Shown piece after piece: positions 56,078 to 64,000 of a DNA stretch of 64,000 nt (position 1 is its first letter; every line of letters begins with the position of its first letter). The stretch is taken from NCBI GenBank assembly GCA_963713505.1, contig CAVQMC010000002.1, forward strand, positions 124,001 to 188,000. The letters run 5' to 3'. The notes below the pieces were generated by a model. The model searched no databases and was not told where the DNA came from. It saw nothing but the letters and a program-made list of their open reading frames with translations. This DNA is from CAVQMC01 sp963713505. GTDB lineage: Bacteria; Bacteroidota; Ignavibacteria; Ignavibacteriales; Ignavibacteriaceae. The position numbers and the translations under genes are program-made.

Positions 56078-56915
56078 AAAAAAAATAAATGAAATAATAA
56101 AAAATGCTTTTACCGAAGATTTAGGTGAAAGCGATATTACAACTGAAGCTACAATTCCGAAATCATTAAAAGCTAAAGGTGTTTTCATTGTAAAACAAAA
56201 CGGAGTTGTTGCCGGTTTTGAAATAGTTAAAAAAGTTTTTGAATATTTTGATAAAGATCTTGTATTCGAAAAATTGTTTAACGATGGAGATAAAGTTCAA
56301 AATAAAACCATTGTTGCAACTGTTGAAGGAAAAGCTTCATCCATTTTAACTTGCGAAAGAACCGCATTAAATTTTTTCCAGAGAATGAGCGGAATTGCAA
56401 CTTCAGCAAATCTTTTTGCGGAAAAAATAAAACACACTAAAGCAAAAATTGTAGATACAAGAAAAACTGTTCCCGGTTTAAGAATAATAGATAAAATGGC
56501 TGTTAATTTAAGCGGCTGTTCAAATCATCGTTTTGGGCTATATGATATGTTCCTTATAAAAGATAATCATATTGCTGCCGCAGGTTCAATTACAAAAGCA
56601 ATAAATGCATGCAAAGATTACAACAAACAAAATGATAAAAATTTTAAAATAGAAGTTGAAACTACAAACTTAAAGGAAGTTGAAGAAGCTTTATCATGCA
56701 ATCCTGATATAATAATGCTTGACAATTTTGAAATATCCGAAATGCAAAAGGCAGTAAAATTAATTAATAACAGATGTCAAATTGAAGCTTCCGGAATGGT
56801 AAATATTGATACCGTTAAAGAAATTGCAGAAACCGGGGTTGATTTTATTTCCGTCGGAGCATTAACTCACAGCGTTAAAGCGTTAGACATTTCTCTCGAA
56901 ATAACAAATTTATAA
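56070..56915 (+). CDS. nadC: Nicotinate-nucleotide pyrophosphorylase (quinolinate phosphoribosyltransferase)
   Basis: A 281-residue protein that converts quinolinate and PRPP to nicotinate mononucleotide in NAD synthesis. Typical motifs are FTEDLGESDITTEA, ERTALNFFQRMSGIAT, VDTRKTVPGLRIIDKMAV, FLIKDNHI, EVETTNLKEVEEAL and the phosphate-binding end VDFISVGALTHSVKALDISL. Frame intact. Confidence 0.95.
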   Translation: MFEKKINEIIKNAFTEDLGESDITTEATIPKSLKAKGVFIVKQNGVVAGFEIVKKVFEYFDKDLVFEKLFNDGDKVQNKTIVATVEGKASSILTCERTALNFFQRMSGIATSANLFAEKIKHTKAKIVDTRKTVPGLRIIDKMAVNLSGCSNHRFGLYDMFLIKDNHIAAAGSITKAINACKDYNKQNDKNFKIEVETTNLKEVEEALSCNPDIIMLDNFEISEMQKAVKLINNRCQIEASGMVNIDTVKEIAETGVDFISVGALTHSVKALDISLEITNL

Positions 56916-56953
56916 TTGATAAGAAGTAAGCGATTAATCAATAAATAAAATTA

Positions 56954-58433
56954 ATGTTTGATAAATTAAAGCAGCTTTCAAAAGAAACCGCAATATACGG
57001 TGTAAGCACAATGGTGGGCAGGTTTCTTACTTTTTTGCTGGTTCCGCTTTATACAAATATTTTTCCTCCCGCAGAATATGGAATCGTAAATAATCTTTAT
57101 GCTTTAATTGCGATAATGAACATATTTTTTATTTACGGAATGGATGCTGCTTATCTAAAATTTGCTTCTACCGATGAACCTGAACTTGGCAAAGATAAAT
57201 TTTCTACTCCTTATATTTCTGTTTTTTTAGTTGCACTAACTTTTGGAATTAGTTTAATTCTTTTAAGAAATTCATTCGGAAAATTACTTGATATTCCTTC
57301 CGGTTATTATCATTTAATCATCTATGTAGCTTTAATTTTATTTTTTGATGCGATAAGTTCACTTCCTTTTATAAAATTAAGAATAGAAAGAAAAGCAAAA
57401 AAGTTTGCGGCATATAAGATCATTAATATTTTAATTAATGTTACTCTAAACTTAATTTTAATTTTAAAGTTGAAGTGGGGAATCGAAGCAATATTAATCA
57501 GTAATGCTGTCGCTTCTTTTTCATCTTTGATTCTGCTTTCACCGACAATTATTAAAAGTCTTAAGCTTGATGTTTTTTCTTTCTATTTAAAAAGATTACT
57601 CAAATTCGGACTTCCATATTTGCCTGCCGGATTTGCAGTTATGTTGATCCAAGTAATCGATGTTCCGATTCTAACATATTTGACTGATTTTAAAACGGTC
57701 GGAATATACAAAGCTAGTTACAGACTTGGCATTTTTATGATGCTTTTTGTAAATATGTTTCAATATGCTTGGCAGCCGTTTTTCCTTCAGGAATCAAAAG
57801 AAAAAAATGCAAAGGAAGTTTTTTCAAAAGTTCTAACTTATTTTACCATTATAGGAAGTGTAATATTAATCGTACTTTCTTTATTTATTGATGATGTTGT
57901 AAAAATTCAAATTTTCGGGAGATCGATTATCGGTTCTGCTTATTGGAGCGGACTTCCGATTGTTCCGATTATTCTTTTCGGATATTTATTTAATGGAATT
58001 TACGTAATTTTTACTGCGGGAATTTATATTACGGAAAAAAGCATCTATTTTCCTATTAATTACCGGATTAGGAGCCGCTGTTAATATCGGAGCAAATTTC
58101 TTATTAATCCCTTATTTCGGAATTATGGGTGCGGCTTTTGCAACATTTGCAGCTTATTTTGTTATTGCAATCGGTTTTTATTTAGTTACTCGTAAGATTT
58201 ATAAAATAAATTATGAGTTCCAAAAATTATTTAAATTATTTATTTCGATTTTTATTGTCGGCGGAATTTATTATTATCTATTTTATAATGGTTATTTAAC
58301 TTTGATTTATAAATTCTTACTATTAATTTTATTCTCCGCTTTGATATTTTTCCTTGTTATAGAAAAGGAAGAAATTCAATTTATAAAAAGAAAACTGGCT
58401 CGTGTCAGATCAATAATAAATCATCTTTATTAA
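56954..58433 (+). CDS. Polysaccharide flippase (Wzx/MOP family), second copy, one frameshift
   Basis: The first frame starts LSKETAIYGVSTMVGRFLTFLLVPLYTNIFPPAEYG, a classic flippase opening, and has about ten helices. It breaks near 58047-58053; removal of one base from the T-run gives LLITGLGAAVNIGANFLLIPYFGIMGAAFATFAAYFV and the last helices to 58433. About 492 residues in all. It stands away from the main polysaccharide locus, between nadC and dut, and may serve a different lipid-linked glycan. Confidence 0.87.
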
Positions 58434-58437
58434 AAAT

Positions 58438-58896
58438 ATGTTTGAAGAAATTTCTGTTAAGATAAAAAAACTTAGTAACGATTTTGATGATGTTCCATTA
58501 CCGGCTTATTCAACTTCCGGAAGTTCGGGAATGGATGTAAGAGCTGCAATAAAAGATGATTTAGTTGTTGAGCCCGGAAGTTTAATCTTAGTACCGACAA
58601 ATTTTTCTTTGGAAATTCCAACCGGATATGAAATTCAAGTTAGACCAAGAAGCGGACTTGCGGCAAAACATGGTATAGGGGTTTTAAATTCTCCCGGAAC
58701 AATTGATTCCGATTACCGCGGCGAAGTAAAAATTATTTTGATGAATTTCGGAAAAGAGAATTTTAAAATTACACGCGGTGATAGAATTGCACAGCTTGTT
58801 TTATCAAAAGTTTATATTGCTAAATTTGTTGAATCTGAAAATTTAGTCGAAAGCGAAAGAGGAGCAGGAGGGTTCGGGCATACCGGACATAAATAA
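58438..58896 (+). CDS. dut: Deoxyuridine 5'-triphosphate nucleotidohydrolase
   Basis: A 152-residue trimeric dUTPase with all five motifs: GSSGMDVRA, RPRSGLA, the catalytic-Asp block LNSPGTIDSDYRGEV, RGDRIAQLVL and the C-terminal RGAGGFGHTG. It prevents uracil entering DNA and supplies dUMP for thymidylate. Frame intact, 4 bases after the flippase. Confidence 0.96.
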   Translation: MFEEISVKIKKLSNDFDDVPLPAYSTSGSSGMDVRAAIKDDLVVEPGSLILVPTNFSLEIPTGYEIQVRPRSGLAAKHGIGVLNSPGTIDSDYRGEVKIILMNFGKENFKITRGDRIAQLVLSKVYIAKFVESENLVESERGAGGFGHTGHK

Positions 58897-58993
58897 TTTA
58901 TTCCGGTTATAATTTATTCGATTTAAATTTTCTTGTTTGAAAAATAGAAATTAGATAAAGTATTTGTTGAAAAATTTTTAGAAAAGATTTGAA

Positions 58994-61900
58994 ATGTCAG
59001 ATTTTGTTCATCTTCATAACCACACTCATTATAGTCTTCAAGATGGTGCCTGCACTGTAGATGGTTTAGTTAAAGCCGCTAAAAAACATAATATGCATGC
59101 AGTAGCTTTAACTGATCACGGAGTTATGTACGGCATTCCGGAATTTTATAAAAAAGCAACCAAAGAAGGAATTAAACCGATTATTGGAATGGAAGCTTAT
59201 GTCGTTACGGAAGGAAGAAGATTCGATAAAGGAAATTCCGAAAACGGAAACGGCAGAAAAAAATCCAAACACTATAATCATTTAATTCTTCTTGCAAAAA
59301 ACAAAGAAGGTTACAAAAACTTATCAAAGCTTTCCACACTTGGTCATACGGAAGGATTTTATTACAAACCGCGAATTGATTTAGAATTACTTAGAAAATA
59401 CAGAGAAGGATTAATCTGTACTTCTGCCTGCGCGGGCGGAGTTGTTTCTACTCATCTTGTTAACGGAAATTTTGATAAAGCAAGAGAAGTTGCAAAAATA
59501 TATAAGGAAATTTTTGAAGATGATTTTTATCTGGAAATTCAAGATCACGGAATGGAAGTTGATAAACCGATTCTTGAAGGAATGCCGAAGTTATCAAAAG
59601 AATTGGGAATAAAATTAGTCGCGACAAATGATTGCCATTATATAGAAAAAGATCATGCAATTGCGCATAATATTTTACTTTTGCTTTCTGATAAGAACGG
59701 AGCTGATTACACAAAATTAAGGTACGGAACTGATCAGGTTTATTTTAAATCTTCCGATGAGATGATTGAACTTTTTAAGAATTATAAAAATGCAATTGAA
59801 AATACTTTAGAAATTGAAGAAAAGGTCAATTTAAATTTAGATTTTGAAGGACATTATTATCCGAAGTTTCCGATTCCTGAAGATTCTCCCGCGGAAAATC
59901 TTGATGAATATTTCGAATTACTTGCTAAAGAAGGTTTATCAAAAAGATTTAAAGATATTACTCCTGAAATTAAAGAACGTTTTGATTTTGAAATCGATAC
60001 AATTAAACAAATGGGATTTTCCGGATATTTTTTAATTGTTCAGGATTTTATTAATTCTGCTAAAGATTTAAATATTCCTGTCGGTCCCGGCAGAGGAAGT
60101 GCAGCCGGAAGTTTAGTTGCTTATACTTTGGGAATTACAAATATAGATCCTTTAAAATATAATTTATTGTTTGAAAGGTTTTTAAATCCGGCAAGAAAAT
60201 CCATGCCCGATATTGATGTTGATTTTGCGGATGATAAACGCGGTGAAGTAATCGATTATGTTCGTAAAAAATATGGAAACGAATGTGTCAGCCAGATTAT
60301 AACTTTTAATAGATTATCTTCAAAAGCAGTTATTCGCGATGTTGCAAGAGTTCTTAAAATTCCAATTCCAACCGTAAATAAAATTACAAAGTTTATTCCT
60401 TCTAAATTCGGGAAAGTCTTTACTATTGATAATGCACTTGCCGAAGTTCCGGAATTAAAATGGGTTAAAGATTCCAAGGAACCTGACATTCAAAACTTGA
60501 TTAAATATGCAAAAGTTTTGGAAGGAATGAACCGCAATGCTTCTAAGCATGCGGCTGGGGTTGTAATCACGCCGGAAGATGTTAGCAATTATGTCCCTCT
60601 TGCAACTGCAGTTTCTCAAGAAGAAATTGTTACCCAATTCAATATGAAGGAAATCGAGAGTGCCGGATTGTTGAAAATGGATTTCCTTGGATTAAGAACT
60701 TTAACAATTATCCGGGACACAATCGATTTAATTAAAAAAAATCATAATATTGATATAGATATTGATGCTGTTCCCCTTGATGATGAAAAAACTTACCAGC
60801 TTTTTGCAAAAGGACAAACAACTGCCGTGTTCCAGTTTGAATCCGGCCCAATGAGAGAATACCTGCGCAAACTTAATCCGACAAGTTTAAATGACCTTGC
60901 CGCGATGAATGCATTATACAGACCGGGACCAATGGAATTCATTGATGATTTTATAGATAGAAAATTCGGCAGAAAAGAAGTTGTTTATCTTCATCCGGTT
61001 TTGGAATCAATATTAAAAGAAACTTATGGAATTATAGTTTACCAGGAACAGGTAATTCAAATTGCAAATAAAGTTGGCGGAATGAGTCTTGCCGAAGCAG
61101 ATATACTTAGAAGAGCAATGGGTAAAAAAGATCTTGCTGCAATGAAGGAACAGAAAGTTAAATTTATAGACGGCGCGGCTAAAAACGGAATCAGTAAAAA
61201 AATTGCACAGGAAATTTTTGAAGCTATAGATAAATTTGCAAACTATGGTTTTAATAAAAGTCATGCTGTTGCTTACAGTTTTGTTGCTTATCAAACAGCT
61301 TATTTAAAAGCACATTATACCTCTGAATTTTTAGCAGCCAACTTAACAAATGAATTCGGCAACTCTGATAAAGTTTCAGTCTTTTTGGATGAATGCAGGA
61401 AGTTAAAAATTGAAGTTCTTCCGCCGGATGTTAATAGTCCTTCTGTTTATTTTGATGTTGAAGACGGTAAAATAAGATTCGGAATGTCGGCAATAAAAAA
61501 TGTCGGAATTCCTGCCGTTCAGGAAATAATAAAAGCTAAAGAAAATATCGGAAGAAACTTTACAAGCATTTTTGACTTTTGTGCAAATGTAGATACGAGA
61601 ATTGTAAATAAAAGAGGACTAGAAGGTTTAGTCTTAGCAGGCGCATTTGATTCGGTTGATAAAAACAGGGCAAGTTTGTTTAATGTAATAGAAGCGGCTT
61701 TAGATTTTGGAAGCAAAGTTAAAAATTCTACTTTGGCTGCAGAGGACAGTTTATTTGGAGAAGTTGAAGAAGAAGTAAAAATATCCGAACCTGAACTTCC
61801 TTATTGCGAACCCTGGTCATCTGAAGAATTACTGGCTAAAGAAAGAGAAGTTACAGGATTTTATATAACCGGACATCCGTTAACAAAATATGAACTTGCA

Positions 61901-62455
61901 TATAAATCTCTAGCAACAATACATCTTGGTGAACCTGAAAAATTAGAAAATATGGATAATGTTAGAGCATGCGGAGTTATAACTTCATTAAAAACTAAAA
62001 TTGATAAATCCGGAAGAACAATGGCATTTTTTACTTTAGATGATTTTTCCGGTTCATGTGAATCTCTGATGTTCTCAAAAGTTTATGAAAGTTTCGGAAG
62101 ATTTGTAAAAGAAGAAGAATGTGTATTAATAATCGGTAAACCTGAAAGCAGCGGAGATGCAATTAAACTTCATATAGATGAAGTTATTCCTTTGGAAGAA
62201 GCGCAGGAAAGGTTTACACAAAGCATAAAATTAATAATTGATGAAAAGAAAAATAATCCGGAAAAATTATTTCAATTGAAAAAAGTTTTTGAAAGTAATA
62301 AAGGAAATATTCCACTCTATTTACAATTAATAAATAACGGCGATAAAGCTAAGTTATATTTTCTAAAAGAATATAAAATAAAATTGACAAATGATTTTTT
62401 TAATTCAGTAAATGAAATTTTAGGTACGGATTCAATTAACATCAGCAAAAAATGA
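58994..62455 (+). CDS. dnaE: DNA polymerase III subunit alpha
   Basis: A 1153-residue replicative polymerase, full length. The PHP domain starts at HLHNHTHYSLQDGAC (residues 5-19). The active-site motif PDIDVDFAD places catalytic Asp residues at D406 and D408. The block GPGRGSAAGSLVAYTL, the fingers-region FQFESGPMREYLRKL, the tandem HhH region, and an OB domain (NVRACGVITSLKTKIDKSGRTMAFFTLDD) follow in order. The frame is intact over 3.4 kb, which shows that sequence quality here is good. Confidence 0.97.
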   Translation: MSDFVHLHNHTHYSLQDGACTVDGLVKAAKKHNMHAVALTDHGVMYGIPEFYKKATKEGIKPIIGMEAYVVTEGRRFDKGNSENGNGRKKSKHYNHLILLAKNKEGYKNLSKLSTLGHTEGFYYKPRIDLELLRKYREGLICTSACAGGVVSTHLVNGNFDKAREVAKIYKEIFEDDFYLEIQDHGMEVDKPILEGMPKLSKELGIKLVATNDCHYIEKDHAIAHNILLLLSDKNGADYTKLRYGTDQVYFKSSDEMIELFKNYKNAIENTLEIEEKVNLNLDFEGHYYPKFPIPEDSPAENLDEYFELLAKEGLSKRFKDITPEIKERFDFEIDTIKQMGFSGYFLIVQDFINSAKDLNIPVGPGRGSAAGSLVAYTLGITNIDPLKYNLLFERFLNPARKSMPDIDVDFADDKRGEVIDYVRKKYGNECVSQIITFNRLSSKAVIRDVARVLKIPIPTVNKITKFIPSKFGKVFTIDNALAEVPELKWVKDSKEPDIQNLIKYAKVLEGMNRNASKHAAGVVITPEDVSNYVPLATAVSQEEIVTQFNMKEIESAGLLKMDFLGLRTLTIIRDTIDLIKKNHNIDIDIDAVPLDDEKTYQLFAKGQTTAVFQFESGPMREYLRKLNPTSLNDLAAMNALYRPGPMEFIDDFIDRKFGRKEVVYLHPVLESILKETYGIIVYQEQVIQIANKVGGMSLAEADILRRAMGKKDLAAMKEQKVKFIDGAAKNGISKKIAQEIFEAIDKFANYGFNKSHAVAYSFVAYQTAYLKAHYTSEFLAANLTNEFGNSDKVSVFLDECRKLKIEVLPPDVNSPSVYFDVEDGKIRFGMSAIKNVGIPAVQEIIKAKENIGRNFTSIFDFCANVDTRIVNKRGLEGLVLAGAFDSVDKNRASLFNVIEAALDFGSKVKNSTLAAEDSLFGEVEEEVKISEPELPYCEPWSSEELLAKEREVTGFYITGHPLTKYELAYKSLATIHLGEPEKLENMDNVRACGVITSLKTKIDKSGRTMAFFTLDDFSGSCESLMFSKVYESFGRFVKEEECVLIIGKPESSGDAIKLHIDEVIPLEEAQERFTQSIKLIIDEKKNNPEKLFQLKKVFESNKGNIPLYLQLINNGDKAKLYFLKEYKIKLTNDFFNSVNEILGTDSINISKK

Positions 62456-62628
62456 TTTCCATCAAATCAGCAAAAAATCTTTAAAATTCTTCGGTAATAA
62501 AGCGAAATTATATATTATTTAAGATTATAAATTATTTTTTTAATAAAATACATTATTTGTATAACTTATACCAATTTTGTATTATTGATCCCTATTTTCT
62601 CATTAAAAGTAAAAGGTAAATGTAATCT

Positions 62629-63471
62629 ATGAAACTTGAGGAAAACCGAAAGTATTGGGCTTTGATACTGGGGGCTTCATCGGGTTTTGGAGAAGCTGTG
62701 TCTCTTAAACTTGCCGAAGATGGATATAATATTTTTGGTGTGCATTTAGATCGTCAGGCAACAATGCCTAATGTTGAAAGAATAAAAAAGCAAATTGAAT
62801 CTTTAGGTTCTAATGCAGTATATTTTAATGTTAATGCTGCCGATGAAGAAAAAAGAAATGAAGTAATAAATGTTATAAAAGAAAAATCGAACGGCAAACC
62901 GATTGTAAAAATTTTACTTCACTCATTAGCATTCGGAACTTTAAAACCGTTTATTCCAAGTGAAAAAGAACAAGCTTTAACAAAAGCTCAAATGGAAATG
63001 ACACTGGATGTTATGGCACATTCATTAGTTTATTGGACGCAGTCCTTGGTATCTAGTAATCTATTAGCTGAAAAGTCGAGAATATTTGCTATGACAAGTT
63101 CCGGAAGTCATTCAACAATTCCATATTATGGTGCTGTATCTGCTGCTAAAGCATGCTTGGAGTCTCATGTAAGACAACTTGCATCCGAACTTGGGAAATA
63201 TGAAACCGCAGTATGTGCAATTATGGCTGGAGTTACAGATACACCTGCTTTAAGGAAAATTCCCGGAAATATTCCAATGATAGAAGTCGCTAAAAGAAAA
63301 AACCCAAGAGACAGATTAACCAAGCCGGAGGATGTTGCCAAAGTGATTTCACTTTTATCAAATGACGGCGGCGAATGGATTTCGGGAGGAATAATAAATG
63401 CCGACGGAGGCGAAGATGTTGTTCAGTTTGTGGGGCAAAAAAATTCAACTGAAAGTAAAATGGATATTTAA
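62629..63471 (+). CDS. Enoyl-ACP reductase-like short-chain dehydrogenase (FabI/FabL type)
   Basis: A 280-residue Rossmann protein. The nucleotide site is GASSGFGEAVSLKLAEDG (glycine pattern). The active site has Tyr167 and Lys174 with six residues between, as in FabI/FabL, not the Y-x3-K of classical SDRs. AKACLESHVRQLASELG and a late LSNDGGEWISGGIINADGG also resemble FabL. It may catalyse the last step of fatty-acid elongation. It could instead be another SDR, so no symbol is given. Frame intact. Confidence 0.72.
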   Translation: MKLEENRKYWALILGASSGFGEAVSLKLAEDGYNIFGVHLDRQATMPNVERIKKQIESLGSNAVYFNVNAADEEKRNEVINVIKEKSNGKPIVKILLHSLAFGTLKPFIPSEKEQALTKAQMEMTLDVMAHSLVYWTQSLVSSNLLAEKSRIFAMTSSGSHSTIPYYGAVSAAKACLESHVRQLASELGKYETAVCAIMAGVTDTPALRKIPGNIPMIEVAKRKNPRDRLTKPEDVAKVISLLSNDGGEWISGGIINADGGEDVVQFVGQKNSTESKMDI

Positions 63472-63489
63472 ATAATTATAAGGGAAAAA

Positions 63490-63810
63490 ATGAAACCAGT
63501 TACAATTACAGATGACAATTTTGAAACAGAAGTAATTAAATCAGATAAACCTGTACTTATTGATTTTTGGGCTGTTTGGTGCGGACCTTGCAAAATGATT
63601 GCACCAATTATAGAAGAATTAGCAGATGAATATGATGATAAAATAAAGGTAGGGAAATTAGATGTTGATAATAATCAACAGACCTCTATTAAATATGGTG
63701 TGAGAAGTATTCCAACTCTATTAATATTTAAAGACGGGACAGTAAAAGAAACAATAATTGGTGCCGTTCCTAAAAACCATATTGTTCAAAAACTTAATGC
63801 TGTGGTTTAG
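63490..63810 (+). CDS. trxA: Thioredoxin
   Basis: A 106-residue thioredoxin with the active-site WCGPC (Cys31, Cys34), DFWAVW before it, DVDNNQQTSIKYGVRSIPTLLIFKDG with the cis-Pro, and the usual length. It is a cytoplasmic disulfide reductase. It begins 18 bases after the SDR stop with AGGGAAAA upstream. Confidence 0.96.
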   Translation: MKPVTITDDNFETEVIKSDKPVLIDFWAVWCGPCKMIAPIIEELADEYDDKIKVGKLDVDNNQQTSIKYGVRSIPTLLIFKDGTVKETIIGAVPKNHIVQKLNAVV

Positions 63811-63849
63811 GATATTTATCTTAAACAACAAATATAACCCCAAACTTAA

Positions 63850-64000
63850 ATGAAAAAAATTCTTATTTCGGATTCGATAGATAAGAAATGTGAATCTATT
63901 TTAAAATCCGCAGAGTATACTGTGGATTATAAACCCGGCATATCGGAAGCCGAATTAAAAAAAATAATTAATCAATATTCTTGTTTAATTGTAAGAAGCA
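63850..64000 (+). CDS. serA: D-3-phosphoglycerate dehydrogenase, N-terminal part (runs off the window)
   Basis: The first 50 residues are visible: MKKILISDSIDKKCESIL, then YTVDYKPGISEAELKKII and YSCLIVRS, the start of the substrate-binding domain of D-isomer-specific 2-hydroxyacid dehydrogenases, most like SerA, which makes 3-phosphohydroxypyruvate for serine. The catalytic part lies beyond the window, so another member of the family cannot be excluded. Confidence 0.72.
   Translation, partial: MKKILISDSIDKKCESILKSAEYTVDYKPGISEAELKKIINQYSCLIVRS

Overview
The window joins two unrelated bacterial genomes. Bases 1 to about 16,800 are moderately GC-rich and carry a Deltaproteobacteria/Desulfobacterota-style flagellar locus. 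From about 16,803 to the end the DNA is strongly AT-rich and looks like a member of the Ignavibacteria/Bacteroidetes-Chlorobi group. The seam falls inside two truncated genes at once: a TPR/O-GlcNAc-transferase-like gene loses its 3' catalytic part exactly where a 23S rRNA gene starts, without its 5' part. Base composition, gene content and gene style change at this point, so I read the window as a chimeric (probably metagenomic) contig and describe the halves separately. The taxonomic labels are inferences from gene style; no search was run.

Left half (1-16.8 kb). A minus-strand operon flgB-flgC-fliE-fliF-fliG-fliH-fliI-fliJ encodes the rod, MS-ring, C-ring and export ATPase. A close match to a sigma-54 promoter lies just upstream of flgB. 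Upstream are two sigma-54 activators, one with and one without a receiver domain, then an HDOD protein and a small frameshifted gene. On the plus strand a sigma-28 promoter precedes a short flagellin gene, followed by flbT and flaF (an alphaproteobacterial-type flagellin control pair) and a sigma-54-promoted TPR/OGT-like gene that may glycosylate flagellin. The gaps between these genes are full of degenerate, word-like repeats, some as tandem arrays and some as inverted pairs.

Right half (16.8-64 kb). It starts with the 3' end of a 23S rRNA gene, a 5S rRNA gene and a terminator. A cbb3 cytochrome oxidase cluster follows: ccoI, ccoS, a fused ccoNO, ccoQ, a mono-haem ccoP, ccoG, ccoH and a DsbD_2/TauE-like membrane protein. 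Two paralogous DUF2269-like membrane proteins flank it. Next come a penicillin-acylase family hydrolase, metF, a Gfo/Idh dehydrogenase, a class II aldolase, ddl, an ftsB-like gene, rarA and a convergent dprA. From 37.3 to 54.5 kb lies a surface polysaccharide locus: chain-length regulator, polymerase, two flippases (one further downstream), glycosyltransferases, wecB, deacetylase, methyltransferase and two polyisoprenyl-phosphate sugar-1-phosphate transferase family genes, one of which lacks the catalytic block. The end is housekeeping: accA, a thioesterase, nadC, dut, dnaE, an enoyl-ACP reductase-like SDR, trxA and the start of serA.

Many genes in the right half, especially at 30.7-42 kb and 49-54 kb, are broken by single-base shifts, often at homopolymers, while neighbouring blocks are clean. 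This fits patchy sequence quality better than gene decay. Broken genes are given here over their full reconstructed extent. No defence system, CRISPR array, prophage or insertion sequence was recognised.
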